This document shows positions 53,214-63,452 of a stretch of 64,000 nucleotides of DNA, piece after piece. A model generated the notes under the pieces. That model was not told where the DNA came from. It did not search any database and was given only the letters and a program-made list of their open reading frames with translations. Position 1 is the stretch's first letter. Each line of letters starts with the position of its first letter. Position numbers and translations under genes: made by a program. The DNA comes from AP-15 sp963703665 (GTDB taxonomy: Bacteria > Pseudomonadota > Alphaproteobacteria > ATCC43930 > CGMCC-115725), in the NCBI GenBank assembly GCA_963703665.1, contig CAVPFB010000010.1:310001-374000 (forward strand), read 5' to 3'.

Positions 53214-55338
53214 ATGCCCGAAAACACATTGGTTCGGTTCGAGAATGTGGATGGGATCGGCGTCATCACGATCGACAACCCGCCGGTCAACGCGCTGTCG
53301 CCGGGCGTGCCCGAGGGCATCGTCGAGAGCGATCGAGCGCGGCAACGCCGACCCGGCGGTCAAAGCGATGGTGCTGATCGGGGCCGGGCGCAGCTTTATC
53401 GCCGGCGCCGACATCCGCACCTTCGGCAACCGGCCGCCGCCGGTGCCGGGCAAGCGCCCGCACGACGCGCTCGACGCGAGCCAAAAGCCGGTCGTCGCGG
53501 CGATCCACGGCTATGCGCTGGGCGGCGGGTTCGAGATCGCGCTCGCTTCGAACTATCGGATCGCGGTGCCGAGCGCCAAGGTCGGGCTGCCCGAGGTGCT
53601 GATCGGCATCCTGCCGGGGAGCGGCGGGACGCAGCGGCTGCCGCGGCTGATCGGGCCAAAGGCGGCGCTCGACATGATCGTCATCGGGCCGCCATGTCCC
53701 GGCCGAGGAGGCCATACCGCCTCGGCATCATCGACGAGCTGGTGCCGGAGGGCGGCGATCTGCGCCAGGCGGCGATCGCGTTTGCCCGCCGCATCGCCGA
53801 CACCCGGCCGTTGCCGCGCATCCGCGATCACGACGAGAAGCTCGCCGAGGCCAAGGCCGATCCCGGCATCTTCGACGCGATGCGCCGATCGATCGCGCGC
53901 CGCGCCCGCAACCAGAAGGCGCCCTATCACTGCATTCAATCGGTCGAAAACGCCTGCACGATGCCGTTCGACGACGGCGTCGTGCGCGAGCGCGAGCTTT
54001 TCGACGAGCTCGAAAACTCGGCCGAGGCGCGCGCACTGCGCTATGCCTTCTTCGCCGAGCGCGAGGTGGCGCGGCTCCCCGACATTCCGCGCGCCACACC
54101 ACTGCGCCCGATCAAGACCGCGGCGATCGTCGGCGCCGGCACGATGGGCGGCGGCATTTCGATGAGCTTTGCCGAGTTCGGCTTTCCGGTGAAATTGCTG
54201 GAGGCGAGCCAGGAGGCGCTCGACCGCGGCTTGGCCCGCATCCGCGCCAATTACGAGACCAGCGTCAAGCGCGGCAGCCTCAGCGAGGCCGAGATGAACC
54301 GCCGCCTCGCGCTGATCGAGCCGGTCACCAGCTATGACGACATCAAGGATTGCGACGTCGTGATCGAAGCGGTGTTCGAGCGCATCCCGGTCAAGGAGGA
54401 AGTCTTCAAAAAGCTCGACGAAATCATGAAACCCGGCGCGCTGCTCTACAGCAACACCTCGGGCATCGATATCGACATCATGGCCAACGCAACGAAGCGG
54501 CCGCAGGACGTGGCCGGCACGCACTTTTTTGCGCCCGGCCAACGTCATGAAATTGTTCGAGGTCGTCAAAGGGGCGAAGAGCGCCCCCGATACCCTCGCG
54601 ACCGCGATGGATTTGGGGCGAAAAATAGGAAAAATCAGTGCGATGGCCGGGAATGGCGACGGCTTTGTCGCCAACCGCAGCCGGACACCCTTCGGCACCG
54701 AGATGATCATCATGCTCGAAGAGGGCTGCCTGCCTGAGCAGGTGGACAAGGTCATGGTCGATTTCGGCTATCCGATCGGGCCGTTCGCGACCTCGGACCT
54801 GTCCGGGCTCGACATCGGCTATGACAGCCGCCAGCGCCGCGCCGCGCAAAACCCGAACTACCGCAAGATGCCGATCGCCGACGCGATCGTCGAACTGGGC
54901 CGGCTCGGGCAAAAGACCGGCGCCGGCTGGTTCAAATACGAGGCGGGCGACCGCACCCCATATCCCGATCCCGAAGTCGCCCGGATCATCAAGGAAAAGG
55001 CGGCCGAAATGGGGGTCGAGCAGCGCGAGTTCACCGACGAGGAAATCCTGCGCCGGCTGCTGTTCGCCTCGGTCAACGAAGCCTGCAAGATCCTCGAAGA
55101 GGGCAAGGCCTACCGGGCCAGCGACATCGACGTGATGTGGTTGAACGGCTTCGGCTTTCCGCGCTACCGCGGCGGGCTGATGTATTGGGCCGACGGCATC
55201 GGCGTCGCTGAGGTCTACCGCCAGATCGCGGCCTGGCATCAGCAATACGGCGAGCGCTGGGCCCCTGCGGCCCTGCTGCGCCGTCTCGCCGAAACCAACA
55301 CCCCGTTCAGGGAAGCCAAACCGGGTCCGATCAGCTAG
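53214..55338 (+). CDS. Bifunctional enoyl-CoA hydratase/3-hydroxyacyl-CoA dehydrogenase (FadJ/FadB-type), frameshifted
   Basis: A two-domain beta-oxidation enzyme of about 706 residues. The start ATG at 53214 has GGGAGGGA upstream. The hydratase part reads VITIDNPPVNALSPGV, SFIAGADIRTFGNRPP and GYALGGGFEIALASNYRI, with the oxyanion-hole and PGSGGTQRLPRL signatures. The dehydrogenase part has the NAD-binding TAAIVGAGTMGGGISMSFAE, GALLYSNTSGIDIDIMA, and THFFAPANVMKLFEVV. The C-terminal helical domain ends PRYRGGLMYWADGIG. Four single extra bases (near 53333, 53692, 53719 and 54538) split it into pieces that tile one protein of normal length. It hydrates enoyl-CoAs and oxidises the products. No thiolase partner follows directly. 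Confidence 0.88.
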
Positions 55339-55435
55339 GCCCGCGGTTTGACCGACCGGCTCGACAATCGTCGGGAAACGATTGCATCGGGCCCCACCGG
55401 TCTGCGAGCACCGCGCCGTGCACGGCCTCGCGGCG

Positions 55436-55849
55436 TCAGTCGACGATCGCCATGACCTCGATTTCGATCATCGCGTCGGGATCGGCGAGGCGGCGCACCT
55501 CGACCGTCGTGCTGGTCGGCGTCGCCGGGCCGAAATAGCGCAGGCGCATGTCGCCGTGTTTTGAGAACTCCGTGAAATCGGTGACAAAGGTGCTGGTCTT
55601 GACGATGTCGGCGAGGCCGGCGCCGGCGGCTTCGAGACAGGTTTTGATATTTTCGCCGACCTGCTGGATCTGGGCGCGCATGTCGCCCTTGCCAACACAG
55701 TTGCCGTCAGCGTCGCGGGCCAGTTGGCCGGCGACGAAGATCATCCGCCCGGCGCCGCTGACCGTCACCACCTGGGTGTAGGAAGCCTGCCCGCCGACCC
55801 GCCGGACGTGAATCCCGGCTGGCTGAATCTTTTCGCGCTTGATCGCCAT
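55436..55849 (-). CDS. RidA family protein
   Basis: An intact 137-residue RidA/YjgF-family protein. RidA proteins hydrolyse reactive enamines and imines released by PLP enzymes. It shows YTQVVTVSGAGRMIFVAGQL, QIQQVGENIKTCLEAAGAGL, IVKTSTFVTDF and the end PTSTTVEVRRLADPDAMIEI. The Arg that binds the carboxylate in canonical RidA falls in VEVRRLADPD. The ATG at 55849 has GAGGGAC upstream. It is divergent from the LLM oxidoreductase gene. Confidence 0.88.
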   Translation of the reverse strand: MAIKREKIQPAGIHVRRVGGQASYTQVVTVSGAGRMIFVAGQLARDADGNCVGKGDMRAQIQQVGENIKTCLEAAGAGLADIVKTSTFVTDFTEFSKHGDMRLRYFGPATPTSTTVEVRRLADPDAMIEIEVMAIVD

Positions 55850-55992
55850 GCTCGTCCCTCCCTGCGGTATGCCCGGGCAGCTGCCGCGCGGGAGCGGGTA
55901 TTTTCCTCTCCCGCGATCTTGGCTAGCATCGCCGCGGCGCCGTCTCTCGCGCATTGGCCCGAGGGAAAGAGCGGTAACCCAGCGAGGACGCA

Positions 55993-57207
55993 ATGTCACT
56001 GATCAATCTCCGCCACGGGATCTTTCTGCCGCCGTTCCATCCCAACGAGGAGAACCCGACCCAGTGCCTGGAGCGCGACCTCGAGCTGATGCAATGGCTG
56101 GACAAGCTCGGCTTCCACGAAGCCTGGATCGGCGAGCACCATTCGGCGGGGTTCGAGATCATCAGCTCGCCCGAGATCTTCATCGCTTTTGCCGCCGAGC
56201 GCACAAGGCACATCCGACTCGGCACCGGGGTCGTCTCGCTGCCCTACCATCACCCGATGATGGCTGCCGATCGCATCGTCCAGCTCGACCACATGACCCG
56301 CGGCCGGGTCATGTTCGGCGCCGGGCCGGGCCTATTGGCCTCGGACGCGATCATGATGGGCATCGACCCGTTGACCCAGCGCGACCGCATGGCCCAATCG
56401 ATCGACGTGATCCTGCGGCTGTTCCAGGGCGAGATCGTCACCGAAAAGACCGACTGGTACACGATGGAAGGCTGCCGGCTGCATTTGCTGCCCTACACAA
56501 AGCCCTATCCCGAGGTTGCGGTGGTCAGCGCGGTGACGCCCTCGGGCGGGCGGCTCGCCGGCAAATATGATCTCGGCATGATCTGTGTCGCCGCGACCAA
56601 CCCGTTCGGCTTTGACGCGCTCGGCTCGAACTGGGGAATTGCCTGCGACACGGCAGCCGAGCATGGCCGCCAAATGGACCCGGACCGGCTGCGCCTCGTC
56701 GGCCCGATGCACATCGCCGAAACCCGCGAGCAGGCCTTCGCCAATGCCCGCTTCGGCTTCGAGCGTTACCTGGGATATCTCAACAACAACCAGCCGCGCT
56801 TTATCGTGCCGGCGGGCCAGGACCCGCTCGAATGGTTTGTCGAAAACCGTTACGGAGTCTGCGGCACGCCCGATGACGCGATCGCATTGATCGACCGGCT
56901 CTATGAAAAGCAGGGCGAATTCGGCGCGTTTTTGCAGCAGGCACACAACTGGGCCGACTTCGACGCCACCAAGCGATCCTACGAGCTCTACGCCCGCTAT
57001 GTGATGCCGCATTTCAGCCGGCTCAACCATAGCCGCGCCGCCTCCTACCAATGGTGCGGCGACAACCGCGCCGAATTCAGCGCCAAGCGCAACGCCGCCG
57101 CCAAAGCCATGTTCGACAAGCACGAGGCCGAGCAGGCCGCCGCCCGCGAAGCGACCGACGCCGCCCCGGGCATCCCCCGCCCCACCCGCGGCCGCGAAGC
57201 TTGGTAG
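55993..57207 (+). CDS. LLM class flavin-dependent oxidoreductase (luciferase-like), second
   Basis: An intact 404-residue luciferase-fold protein: RHGIFLPPFHPNEENPTQCL, DKLGFHEAWIGEHHSAGFEI, HIRLGTGVVSLPYHHPMMAA, DRIVQLDHMTRGRVMFGAGP and LLASDAIMMGIDPLTQRDRM. It fits the subfamily near alkanal and limonene monooxygenases. It differs in detail from the copy at 44838, so it is not a recent duplicate. A flavin reductase must be supplied elsewhere. The substrate is unknown. Confidence 0.87.
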   Translation: MSLINLRHGIFLPPFHPNEENPTQCLERDLELMQWLDKLGFHEAWIGEHHSAGFEIISSPEIFIAFAAERTRHIRLGTGVVSLPYHHPMMAADRIVQLDHMTRGRVMFGAGPGLLASDAIMMGIDPLTQRDRMAQSIDVILRLFQGEIVTEKTDWYTMEGCRLHLLPYTKPYPEVAVVSAVTPSGGRLAGKYDLGMICVAATNPFGFDALGSNWGIACDTAAEHGRQMDPDRLRLVGPMHIAETREQAFANARFGFERYLGYLNNNQPRFIVPAGQDPLEWFVENRYGVCGTPDDAIALIDRLYEKQGEFGAFLQQAHNWADFDATKRSYELYARYVMPHFSRLNHSRAASYQWCGDNRAEFSAKRNAAAKAMFDKHEAEQAAAREATDAAPGIPRPTRGREAW

Positions 57208-57314
57208 CGCCGGGACGCTCGTTATCGGCAGCGAAGCGAAGCAATCCCGCCGGTCCTCACGGCCGGGCAAAGCCGCGGCGCCCGAGTGTAAATTGGCAGC
57301 TCGCCGACGAGATT

Positions 57315-58253
57315 CTACTTCTGCTTGTCGGCGTCGAGCACCGCCTGGACCCGCGCGGGATCGGCGGCGAGGGGCGGGATGCCGGCGCGCTCGACCTGCA
57401 GCAGCTGGCCGACGGTGCTGTTGCGGGCGCCCCAGCCGCAATTCATCGCTTCGGTCAATTCCTCATAGGCCATGTTGGCGAGGCGCATCGGCACCCCGAC
57501 CTCGCGCCCCAGACCGACGGCGAGACCGACATCCTTGTGCAACAGCCGCAATGCGAAATCGGCCGGGTCGTGCTGGCCGGTCAGGAACCGGCTGCCGAGC
57601 CGGTCGAAGGTGCGCACCCGGCCGGTGGCGCCCTGCCTGACCGCCTCCCACAAATCGACCGGGTCGACCCCGGCCTTGACGCCCATCGTGAAGACCTCGG
57701 CGAGCGCCACCCCCAGAACGGCGCTGGTGCAGTTGTGCACGAGCTTGGCGATCGATCCGGCGCCGATCGGGCCGATATAGGCCGCCTGGTCGCCCATCGC
57801 GTCGAGCACGGGCTTGTGGCGGTTGAAGATCTGCTCGTCGCCGCCGACCCAGATCGCCATCTTGCCGCTGGCCGCCCCGCCCGGGCCGCCGCTGACCGGG
57901 GAATCGAGCATGTAGAGGTTTTTCTCGGCGAAGGCGGCGTGGATCTTGCGCACCATCGCCGCCGAATTGGTCGACATGTCGAAAAAGGCGGTGTCGGGGC
58001 GCATGCCCTCGATCAGCCCATTCGGCCCGAGCGCCACCTGCTCGACGTCGCCCGGCACCGGCAGCGAGGTGAAGACGATCTCGGTCTGCTCGGCGACCTG
58101 CTTTGGCGAATTGGCCCAAACCGCGCCCTTCGCCAGGAACGGCTCCGCCGCGGCGCGGTTCAGATCGTGCACGACAAGGTTGTGCCCGGCCTTCTGCAGA
58201 TTGGCCGCCATGCCCTTGCCCATCATGCCGAGCCCGATAAATCCGACGCGCAT
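57315..58253 (-). CDS. 3-hydroxyisobutyrate dehydrogenase-like NAD(P)-dependent oxidoreductase
   Basis: An intact 312-residue beta-hydroxyacid dehydrogenase. The Rossmann motif RVGFIGLGMMGKGMAANLQK is at the N-terminus; the substrate loop is DSPVSGGPGGAASGKMAIWV, and the catalytic Lys lies in GAGSIAKLVHNCTSAVLGVA. The family covers 3-hydroxyisobutyrate dehydrogenase, tartronate semialdehyde reductase and related enzymes; sequence alone does not choose the substrate. The ATG at 58253 has a GAGGGGAAC before it. Confidence 0.88.
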   Translation of the reverse strand: MRVGFIGLGMMGKGMAANLQKAGHNLVVHDLNRAAAEPFLAKGAVWANSPKQVAEQTEIVFTSLPVPGDVEQVALGPNGLIEGMRPDTAFFDMSTNSAAMVRKIHAAFAEKNLYMLDSPVSGGPGGAASGKMAIWVGGDEQIFNRHKPVLDAMGDQAAYIGPIGAGSIAKLVHNCTSAVLGVALAEVFTMGVKAGVDPVDLWEAVRQGATGRVRTFDRLGSRFLTGQHDPADFALRLLHKDVGLAVGLGREVGVPMRLANMAYEELTEAMNCGWGARNSTVGQLLQVERAGIPPLAADPARVQAVLDADKQK

Positions 58254-58469
58254 GTTCCCCTCCGCCGATCACAAAACCGCTGCGCGAGGAGTTTTGCCGC
58301 GCTGCGCAGCCAAGCGCAAGGATGACGGCCCCTCGTGCTGCGGGAGAGCGATTTGCGGATTATTTCGGATCATATCCGATCCGAGCCATGACCGAATGGC
58401 GAAGTCAGCTCAAGAAGAGGCGCTCTCCGAAATCAGCATATGGTCCTCCCCGTGCGCGCGGCACTCTAT

Positions 58470-59516
58470 CTAGCCGAGCCGGTAGAATCGGGTGGCGGTG
58501 GCGGAGAAGAGGGCGGTTTTTTCGGTGGGGGAACAGCCGGCGGCGATGCGCTTGAAGGCGTTCCACAGCACGTGGTAGCTGCAGCTGCCCTTGTCGACGG
58601 GGAAGTTGCTTTCGAACATCGCGCGCTCGGGGCCGAAGGCGGCGATGCAGGCCTCGATATAGGGCCGCCACGCCACCGCCAGCTCTTCCGAGCTCGGCGG
58701 CAGCTCATGGGTGTGCACATCGAACCCGAACATCCGCATGCCGAGGCCGCCGAGCTTGATATGGACGTTCGGGCAAGCCGCCAGCTCCAGGATGCGCCTC
58801 TGCCACTCGGCGAAGATCTCGTCGCGCCTGCCGGCGTAGCGGCCAAGGCCGATCGCGCCGCCGACATGGTCGAGGACGATCAGGGTTTCGGGAAAGGCGC
58901 GCGCCAGATCGAGGAGCTCGCCGAGCTGCGTATGATAGAGCCACGCGTCGAAGCTCAGTCCCAGCGGCGCCAAGCGGGCGAAACCCTCGCGCACACGGCG
59001 GTCCGACAGCAGCCCAGCCGGCCGGGCGACCATCGATCCCCATTGCGCCTGGTCCGGGTGCGTCGCCGAGATGAAGCGGATGCCGCGAAACCTGCCGCCG
59101 CCCGCCGCGATCTGCGCCTCCAGCACCGGCTCGACCGCGCCGCTCAATGCGAGGTCGGCATAGCCGACGATGCCGGCGCAGACCTGCCTGTCGCCGTAAG
59201 CGCCGCTGGCGGCCATCGCCGCGACGCCATTGGCGAACTCGACCTCGCCGACCGGCCGCAGCTCGGCCGGGCCTTGGGCGCGGTACATCGACAGCCATTC
59301 GAGATAGACGGTTGCGGTGACATTGTGGCCGCTGCCGATATCGGCCAACAGGTCGGGCAGCAGATAGCGGCCGGTCTCTGGCCGCTCGACCAGATGATGA
59401 TGCGGGTCGACGATCGGCAGGTCGGGCTCGATGATCGCCTCATGGCGGCGGTCGAGCCAATCCGGCCGCACCGCCAGATGCACGCTGGTCGCGGTCCCCG
59501 GCGTCGTCGATTGCAT
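58470..59516 (-). CDS. Amidohydrolase family protein (amidohydrolase-2)
   Basis: An intact 348-residue TIM-barrel hydrolase: LPIVDPHHHLVERPETGRYL carries the first metal-type His pair, and FPETLIVLDHVGGAIGLG and ERAMFESNFPVDKGSCSYHV the later conserved positions. It belongs to the group that contains lactonases (such as 2-pyrone-4,6-dicarboxylate lactonase-like) and decarboxylases. It differs in sequence from the LigJ-like protein at 43346. A GGAGAAAGCC ribosome site precedes the ATG at 59516. Confidence 0.85.
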   Translation of the reverse strand: MQSTTPGTATSVHLAVRPDWLDRRHEAIIEPDLPIVDPHHHLVERPETGRYLLPDLLADIGSGHNVTATVYLEWLSMYRAQGPAELRPVGEVEFANGVAAMAASGAYGDRQVCAGIVGYADLALSGAVEPVLEAQIAAGGGRFRGIRFISATHPDQAQWGSMVARPAGLLSDRRVREGFARLAPLGLSFDAWLYHTQLGELLDLARAFPETLIVLDHVGGAIGLGRYAGRRDEIFAEWQRRILELAACPNVHIKLGGLGMRMFGFDVHTHELPPSSEELAVAWRPYIEACIAAFGPERAMFESNFPVDKGSCSYHVLWNAFKRIAAGCSPTEKTALFSATATRFYRLG

Positions 59517-59620
59517 CGGCTTTCTCCTCGGAGATCTCGGCCCTGGCGGAGATCGGATGCGGTGCGCGACCTCCCAACATCATACGCTATGACCGGGCAA
59601 ATCCTCCTGGGAAGCGGACG

Positions 59621-59752
59621 GACCGAGAACCCATTTTTCTCTGCCTGGGACACGCGGTTCGGCAATGACGCCGTACGACCGCATCCGTCCAGGGCACGTT
59701 CCGCCCGCGTTCAACCGCCGCATGGACGATCAGCTCGCCGAGATCGCGAGCA
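59621..59752 (+). pseudogene. Duplicated N-terminal fragment of the M3 peptidase gene
   Basis: This stretch encodes ENPFFSAWDTRFG then, after one extra base, MTPYDRIRPGHVPPAF and NRRMDDQLAEIAS. The intact gene at 60990 begins DNPFFADWDTPFGMPPFDHI, RPEHFPPAFERGMEEQLAEI. The match covers about 42 codons at roughly 70 percent of residues and then stops abruptly. It is an old partial copy of the peptidase start, 1.2 kb upstream in the same direction. The remaining DNA up to 59941 shows no further peptidase similarity. Confidence 0.75.
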
Positions 59753-59941
59753 CGCGGTGGACGCCCGGCCGGCCATCGGCGCCCGAACCTGATCGTCAGC
59801 TCGGCGCAGACGATGGTCATGCGACGGAGCCGCTCAGCTTTCCGTGCGGCGCGGATCTGGCCACGCGGCGGCCTCATGTCGGTTCGACGAATGACGCGAA
59901 CGCCAGGCCGCGACCGCGGGGCTGCACGGCGACCGCGTTGC

Positions 59942-60622
59942 TCATTCCCGGCCGCCGCCCTGAGGCACGGGCGGATAGTACTGCGGCGCCTCGCGGCGAT
60001 CGGACATTCCGTAATCGCGGATGACGCGAACCCGACGGTGGCGCAATCGGCCGCCGGCGACGGCCCGCGGCGTCCAGGCTGCGGCCGCGGCCATGTCTCG
60101 CCAGGAAGCGAGCAGCAAGAGCTTGCCGGGATTGTAGATGCTCTCGAAGACCTCGCAATCGACGACGCCGCGGGCGCCGCTCTCGGGCAGGCCGAGATCG
60201 CCGGCGAGATCGGTGCTGATCGGCATCTCGCCGGCCGTGGGCGAGACCTCGCTGATCGTCGCGGCCTTGGCCTCGCCGATTTCGGTCTCGTCGAGGCGCT
60301 GCTGCGCCAAGGACTGGTCTTCGGGGATTTGCGTGTCCGCGGTGATCTCGCCGACCCGCAGGTGATAGTCGGCGAAGACCTCCAACCGGCCCTTTTGCTG
60401 GACTTCGTGATGGACGCCGAGCGTGCGCCAGCGGATGACGGCCTTTTCGTCGCGCCAGGTCGACAGCGACAGCACCCGGCCCTCGGTCCGCCGGCTGGCA
60501 AACCGCTCGTTGTCGATGAAGCCGTCGATCTTTGCGAGCTCCGGCCTCAAGGTCGCTGCGAGGCTCAGATAGTCGTCGAACCGCCCTGTCTTCGGCTGGA
60601 CTTCGAAGATTACGGCGAACAT
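59942..60622 (-). CDS. Antibiotic biosynthesis monooxygenase (ABM) domain protein
   Basis: An intact 226-residue protein. The N-terminal domain is a ferredoxin-like ABM fold (FAVIFEVQPKTGRFDDYLSL, then FIDNERFASRRTEGRVLSLS, WRDEKAVIRWRTLGVHHEVQ). A second ABM-like half follows after residue 115 (CEVFESIYNPGKLLLLASWR). Such proteins include small-molecule monooxygenases and haem-degrading enzymes, and many are uncharacterised. The ATG at 60622 follows GAGGAGAAAG. The final 20 residues are Pro/Gly-rich. Confidence 0.82.
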   Translation of the reverse strand: MFAVIFEVQPKTGRFDDYLSLAATLRPELAKIDGFIDNERFASRRTEGRVLSLSTWRDEKAVIRWRTLGVHHEVQQKGRLEVFADYHLRVGEITADTQIPEDQSLAQQRLDETEIGEAKAATISEVSPTAGEMPISTDLAGDLGLPESGARGVVDCEVFESIYNPGKLLLLASWRDMAAAAAWTPRAVAGGRLRHRRVRVIRDYGMSDRREAPQYYPPVPQGGGRE

Positions 60623-60651
60623 GGGCCTTTCTCCTCAGCTGGGGCCGCATC

Positions 60652-60798
60652 TCAGGATTGCCGCCGCTCGAGGTGCTTCGCGATCGGGTAGAAGACAGGC
60701 AGCAACAGCGACGGACCGTCGTGGCGACTGGCGATGCGGACGTGCGCTTCGCAGTCGTCGAGCTCAGGCGCGGTAAAGATGGCGGATCGAGAGGCCAT
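60652..60798 (-). CDS. Possible small protein, unrecognised
   Basis: A 48-residue frame starting MASRSAIFTAPELDDCEAHV and ending PIAKHLERRQS, with GGAG nine bases before the ATG at 60798. It lies 29 bases before the ABM gene in the same direction. The composition is protein-like but too short to be sure; it may also be the tail of a decayed gene. The rest of the 60623-60989 gap shows nothing else. Confidence 0.3.
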   Translation of the reverse strand: MASRSAIFTAPELDDCEAHVRIASRHDGPSLLLPVFYPIAKHLERRQS

Positions 60799-60989
60799 CA
60801 GCGACATCTCCGGACTTACGGTGCGCATACGCCGCAAATTGGGGGGTTGTCCGTGCATGTCCGGTCGAATCACTTCGGACTCCTCCGAAGGGTCGAGGGT
60901 GTGCGCTCGGGTTCGGTCCAGGTCATCGCCAGCTAGTGGCCAAAACCGTTTATGATGCGTAATCGCGGCTGGCCGCCGAGGAGGTCCGG

Positions 60990-63087
60990 ATGACCGACAA
61001 CCCGTTTTTCGCCGACTGGGACACGCCGTTCGGCATGCCGCCGTTCGACCATATCCGGCCGGAGCATTTTCCGCCGGCGTTCGAGCGCGGCATGGAGGAG
61101 CAGCTGGCCGAGATCGCGGCGATCGTCGCGGCACCATGGCCGCCGAGCTTTGCCGACACGATCGAGGCGTTCGAACGCAGCGGGAAATCGCTCGAGCGGG
61201 TGAGCGCGGTGTTCCGCAATCTCGATGCCAGCGACACCAGCCCGGCGCTCGAGCAGATCGCTCGCGACTTTGCGCCCAAGCTCTCCCGGCACCAGACGCG
61301 CATCGCGCTCGACCCGGACTTGTTGGCGCGCATCGCCGATCTCCATGCCCGGCGCGGCGAGCTCGGGCTCGCCGAGGACCAAATGCGCCTTCTCGACCGC
61401 CATCATTTGCGCTTGGTGCGGGCCGGCGCGCGGCTCGGCCCCGACCAGAAGGCCCGCATGGCAGCGATCGGCGAGCGGCTGGCGACATTGCATACCCGCT
61501 TTGGGCAGAACGTGCTGCATGACGAGCGCGAATGGCGGCTGGTGCTCGACGCGGCCGATCTCGACGGGCTTCCGGGTTTCGCCCGTGCCGCCGCAGCGCA
61601 GGCCGCCGAGGAGCGCGGGCTGAGCGGGCGGTTTGTGGTGACCCTCGCCCGCTCCTCGATCGAGCCGTTTCTGACCTTTTCCTCGCGCCGCGATCTGCGC
61701 CGCACCGCGCACCAGGCCTGGACTGCGCGCGGGACCAGTCCTGGCGAGGCCGACAATCGGCCGCTCGTTCGCGAGATCATGGCCTTGCGCGGCGAGCAGG
61801 CGCGGCTCCTCGGCTACGACGATTTCGCCGCCTACCGGCTCGACGATTCGATGGCCGAGACCGCCGCTGCGGTCGAAAATCTTCTGCTGCAGGTGTGGGA
61901 CCCGGCCAAGCAGAAGGCGCGCGCCGAGCGCGCCGCCCTCGAACAGATGGCCCGCGCCGAGGGGCTCAACGAGCCGATCGAGCCGTGGGACTGGCGCTAC
62001 TACGCCGAGCAGGTCCGACGCGCCCGGTACGATCTCGACGAGGCCGAGGTGAAACCCTATTTCGTCCTCGACGACATGGTCGCGGCGGCGTTCGACAGCG
62101 CCCGGCGGCTGTTCGGCCTCGACTTTTGCGCCGCGCCCGGATCTGCCGGTGTATCACCCGGATGTCCGAGCCTGGGAGGTCCGCGACCGGGCCGGTCATC
62201 ATGTCGGCCTTTTCCTGCACGATAATTTCGCCCGCCCCGGCAAGCGTTCGGGCGCGTGGTCGAGCCGCTACCGCGACCAGCAAAATCTGGACGGCCCGGT
62301 GACGCCGATCGTCGTCAACAACAACAATTTTGCGAAATCCGATGCTGCCGGGGGCGAGCCCACCCTGTTGAGCTTCGACGACGCCGAGACGCTGTTTCAC
62401 GAATTCGGCCACGGCCTGCACGCGCTGCTGAGCCGGGTGCGCTATCCCTCGCAGTCCGGCACCGCGGTGCGCCGCGATTTCGTCGAGTTTCCGTCGCAAA
62501 TCTTCGAGCATTGGATGTCGGCGCCGGCGAATTTGCGCAAATACGCGCGCCATTGCCAGACCGGCGAGCCGATCCCCGAGGCCCTGCTGCACCGGCTGCT
62601 CGCGGCCCGCACCTTCAACGAAGGTTTTGCCACGGTCGAATACACCGCGTCCGCTCTGATCGACCTGGAGCTGCACCGCGATCGGCAGCCCGAAAATCTC
62701 GATCCGGATCGGTTCGAGCGCGAATTCCTGGCGCGATACGGCGTGCCGCGCGAGATCGGGCTGCGCCACCGCCCCGCCCATTTCCAGCATCTATTCGCCG
62801 GCGGCGGCTATGCCGCGGGGTATTACGCCTATCTATGGGCCGAGGTGCTCGACGCCGACGGCTTCGCCGCCTTTACCGAGGCGGGCGACGTGTTCGACCC
62901 GGCACTCGCCGCGCGGCTCGAGGACATCTACAGCGCCGGCGACACGCGCGACCCGATGGAGCTCTATCGCGCCTTCCGCGGCCGCGACCCGGAGATTGCC
63001 GCTTTGCTGCGCCAGCGCGGCCTGACCGACAGCCCTGAGGACACGGCGCCCGCCGCGGTTCTCGGAGGCGCGGCACCGTCGGCCTAG
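60990..63087 (+). CDS. M3 family oligopeptidase (Dcp/OpdA-type), one frameshift
   Basis: A zinc metallopeptidase of about 698 residues. GAGGAGG precedes the ATG at 60990. The zinc site is DAETLFHEFGHGLHALLSRV (HEFGH) with the third ligand Glu downstream in ARTFNEGFATVEYTASALID. The N-terminal helical half reads DTIEAFERSGKSLERVSAVF and so on. One extra base near 62138 splits the gene at LFGLDF/VYHPDVRAWEV; the flanks continue one protein, although the joint is slightly shorter than in typical relatives. It degrades short peptides in the cytoplasm, including signal-peptide fragments. An old partial copy of its start lies at 59621. Confidence 0.9.
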
Positions 63088-63104
63088 TGGTCGCAGGGCG
63101 TAGC

Positions 63105-63226
63105 TCAGCCCCATTGGGCGACCACCTCGTCTCGGCACGATCTGCTGCGGTCCGCGGCGGCGACAAAGCCATAGATTTGCGGCTCCGGGCCGCCTCAGCG
63201 CGATCGCGAAACCGTTCGGAGCTCAT
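63105..63226 (-). CDS. Possible small basic helical protein, frame uncertain
   Basis: A good ribosome site (GGAAGG, seven bases before the ATG at 63226) precedes MSSERFRDRAEAARSRKSMA, similar in style to small basic helical alphaproteobacterial proteins. Translation in the given frame runs on antisense into the peptidase gene, whereas a shift near 63145 would give a short protein ending CRDEVVAQWG at 63105. Either reading is weak. The remainder of the 63088-63452 gap shows only the inverted repeat at 63359. Confidence 0.28.
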
Positions 63227-63358
63227 CTCTCTGCCTTCCGGCAGTGACACTTCGGTCACCTCTGTCTCGCCAGCAGGCAGCGCTTGCCGCGCGTTCGCAG
63301 CCCGGCGAGCACCCGCCGCGCGTGACACGCCGCCGAGGACGAGGTAAAGACGCCAGGG

Positions 63359-63376
63359 GGTTGACCGGCGTCAACC
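63359..63376. promoter_or_regulatory. Inverted repeat upstream of the carbonic anhydrase gene
   Basis: GGTTGAC-CGGC-GTCAACC, a perfect seven-base inverted repeat with a four-base spacer, 77 bases before the carbonic anhydrase ATG. A related half-site TGTCAAC recurs at 63395-63401. It could be an operator for a dimeric regulator; no promoter hexamers are certain. Confidence 0.35.
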
Positions 63377-63452
63377 GGCGTGACGTTCGTTTAGTGTCAA
63401 CACCGCTCGCGTGGCGGGATCTGCGATCGAAGGCGGCTTTAAGAGGAAATCA

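Noticed and set aside
59753..59941. Possible duplicate of the ABM protein tail (VRVIRRTDM)
   Set aside because: Only a few residues resemble the RVRVIRDYGM of the intact gene, which is too short to support a duplication.
63098..63160. tRNA-like start GGGCGTAGCTCAG
   Set aside because: No T-arm GTTCGA motif or matching acceptor stem follows within tRNA length.
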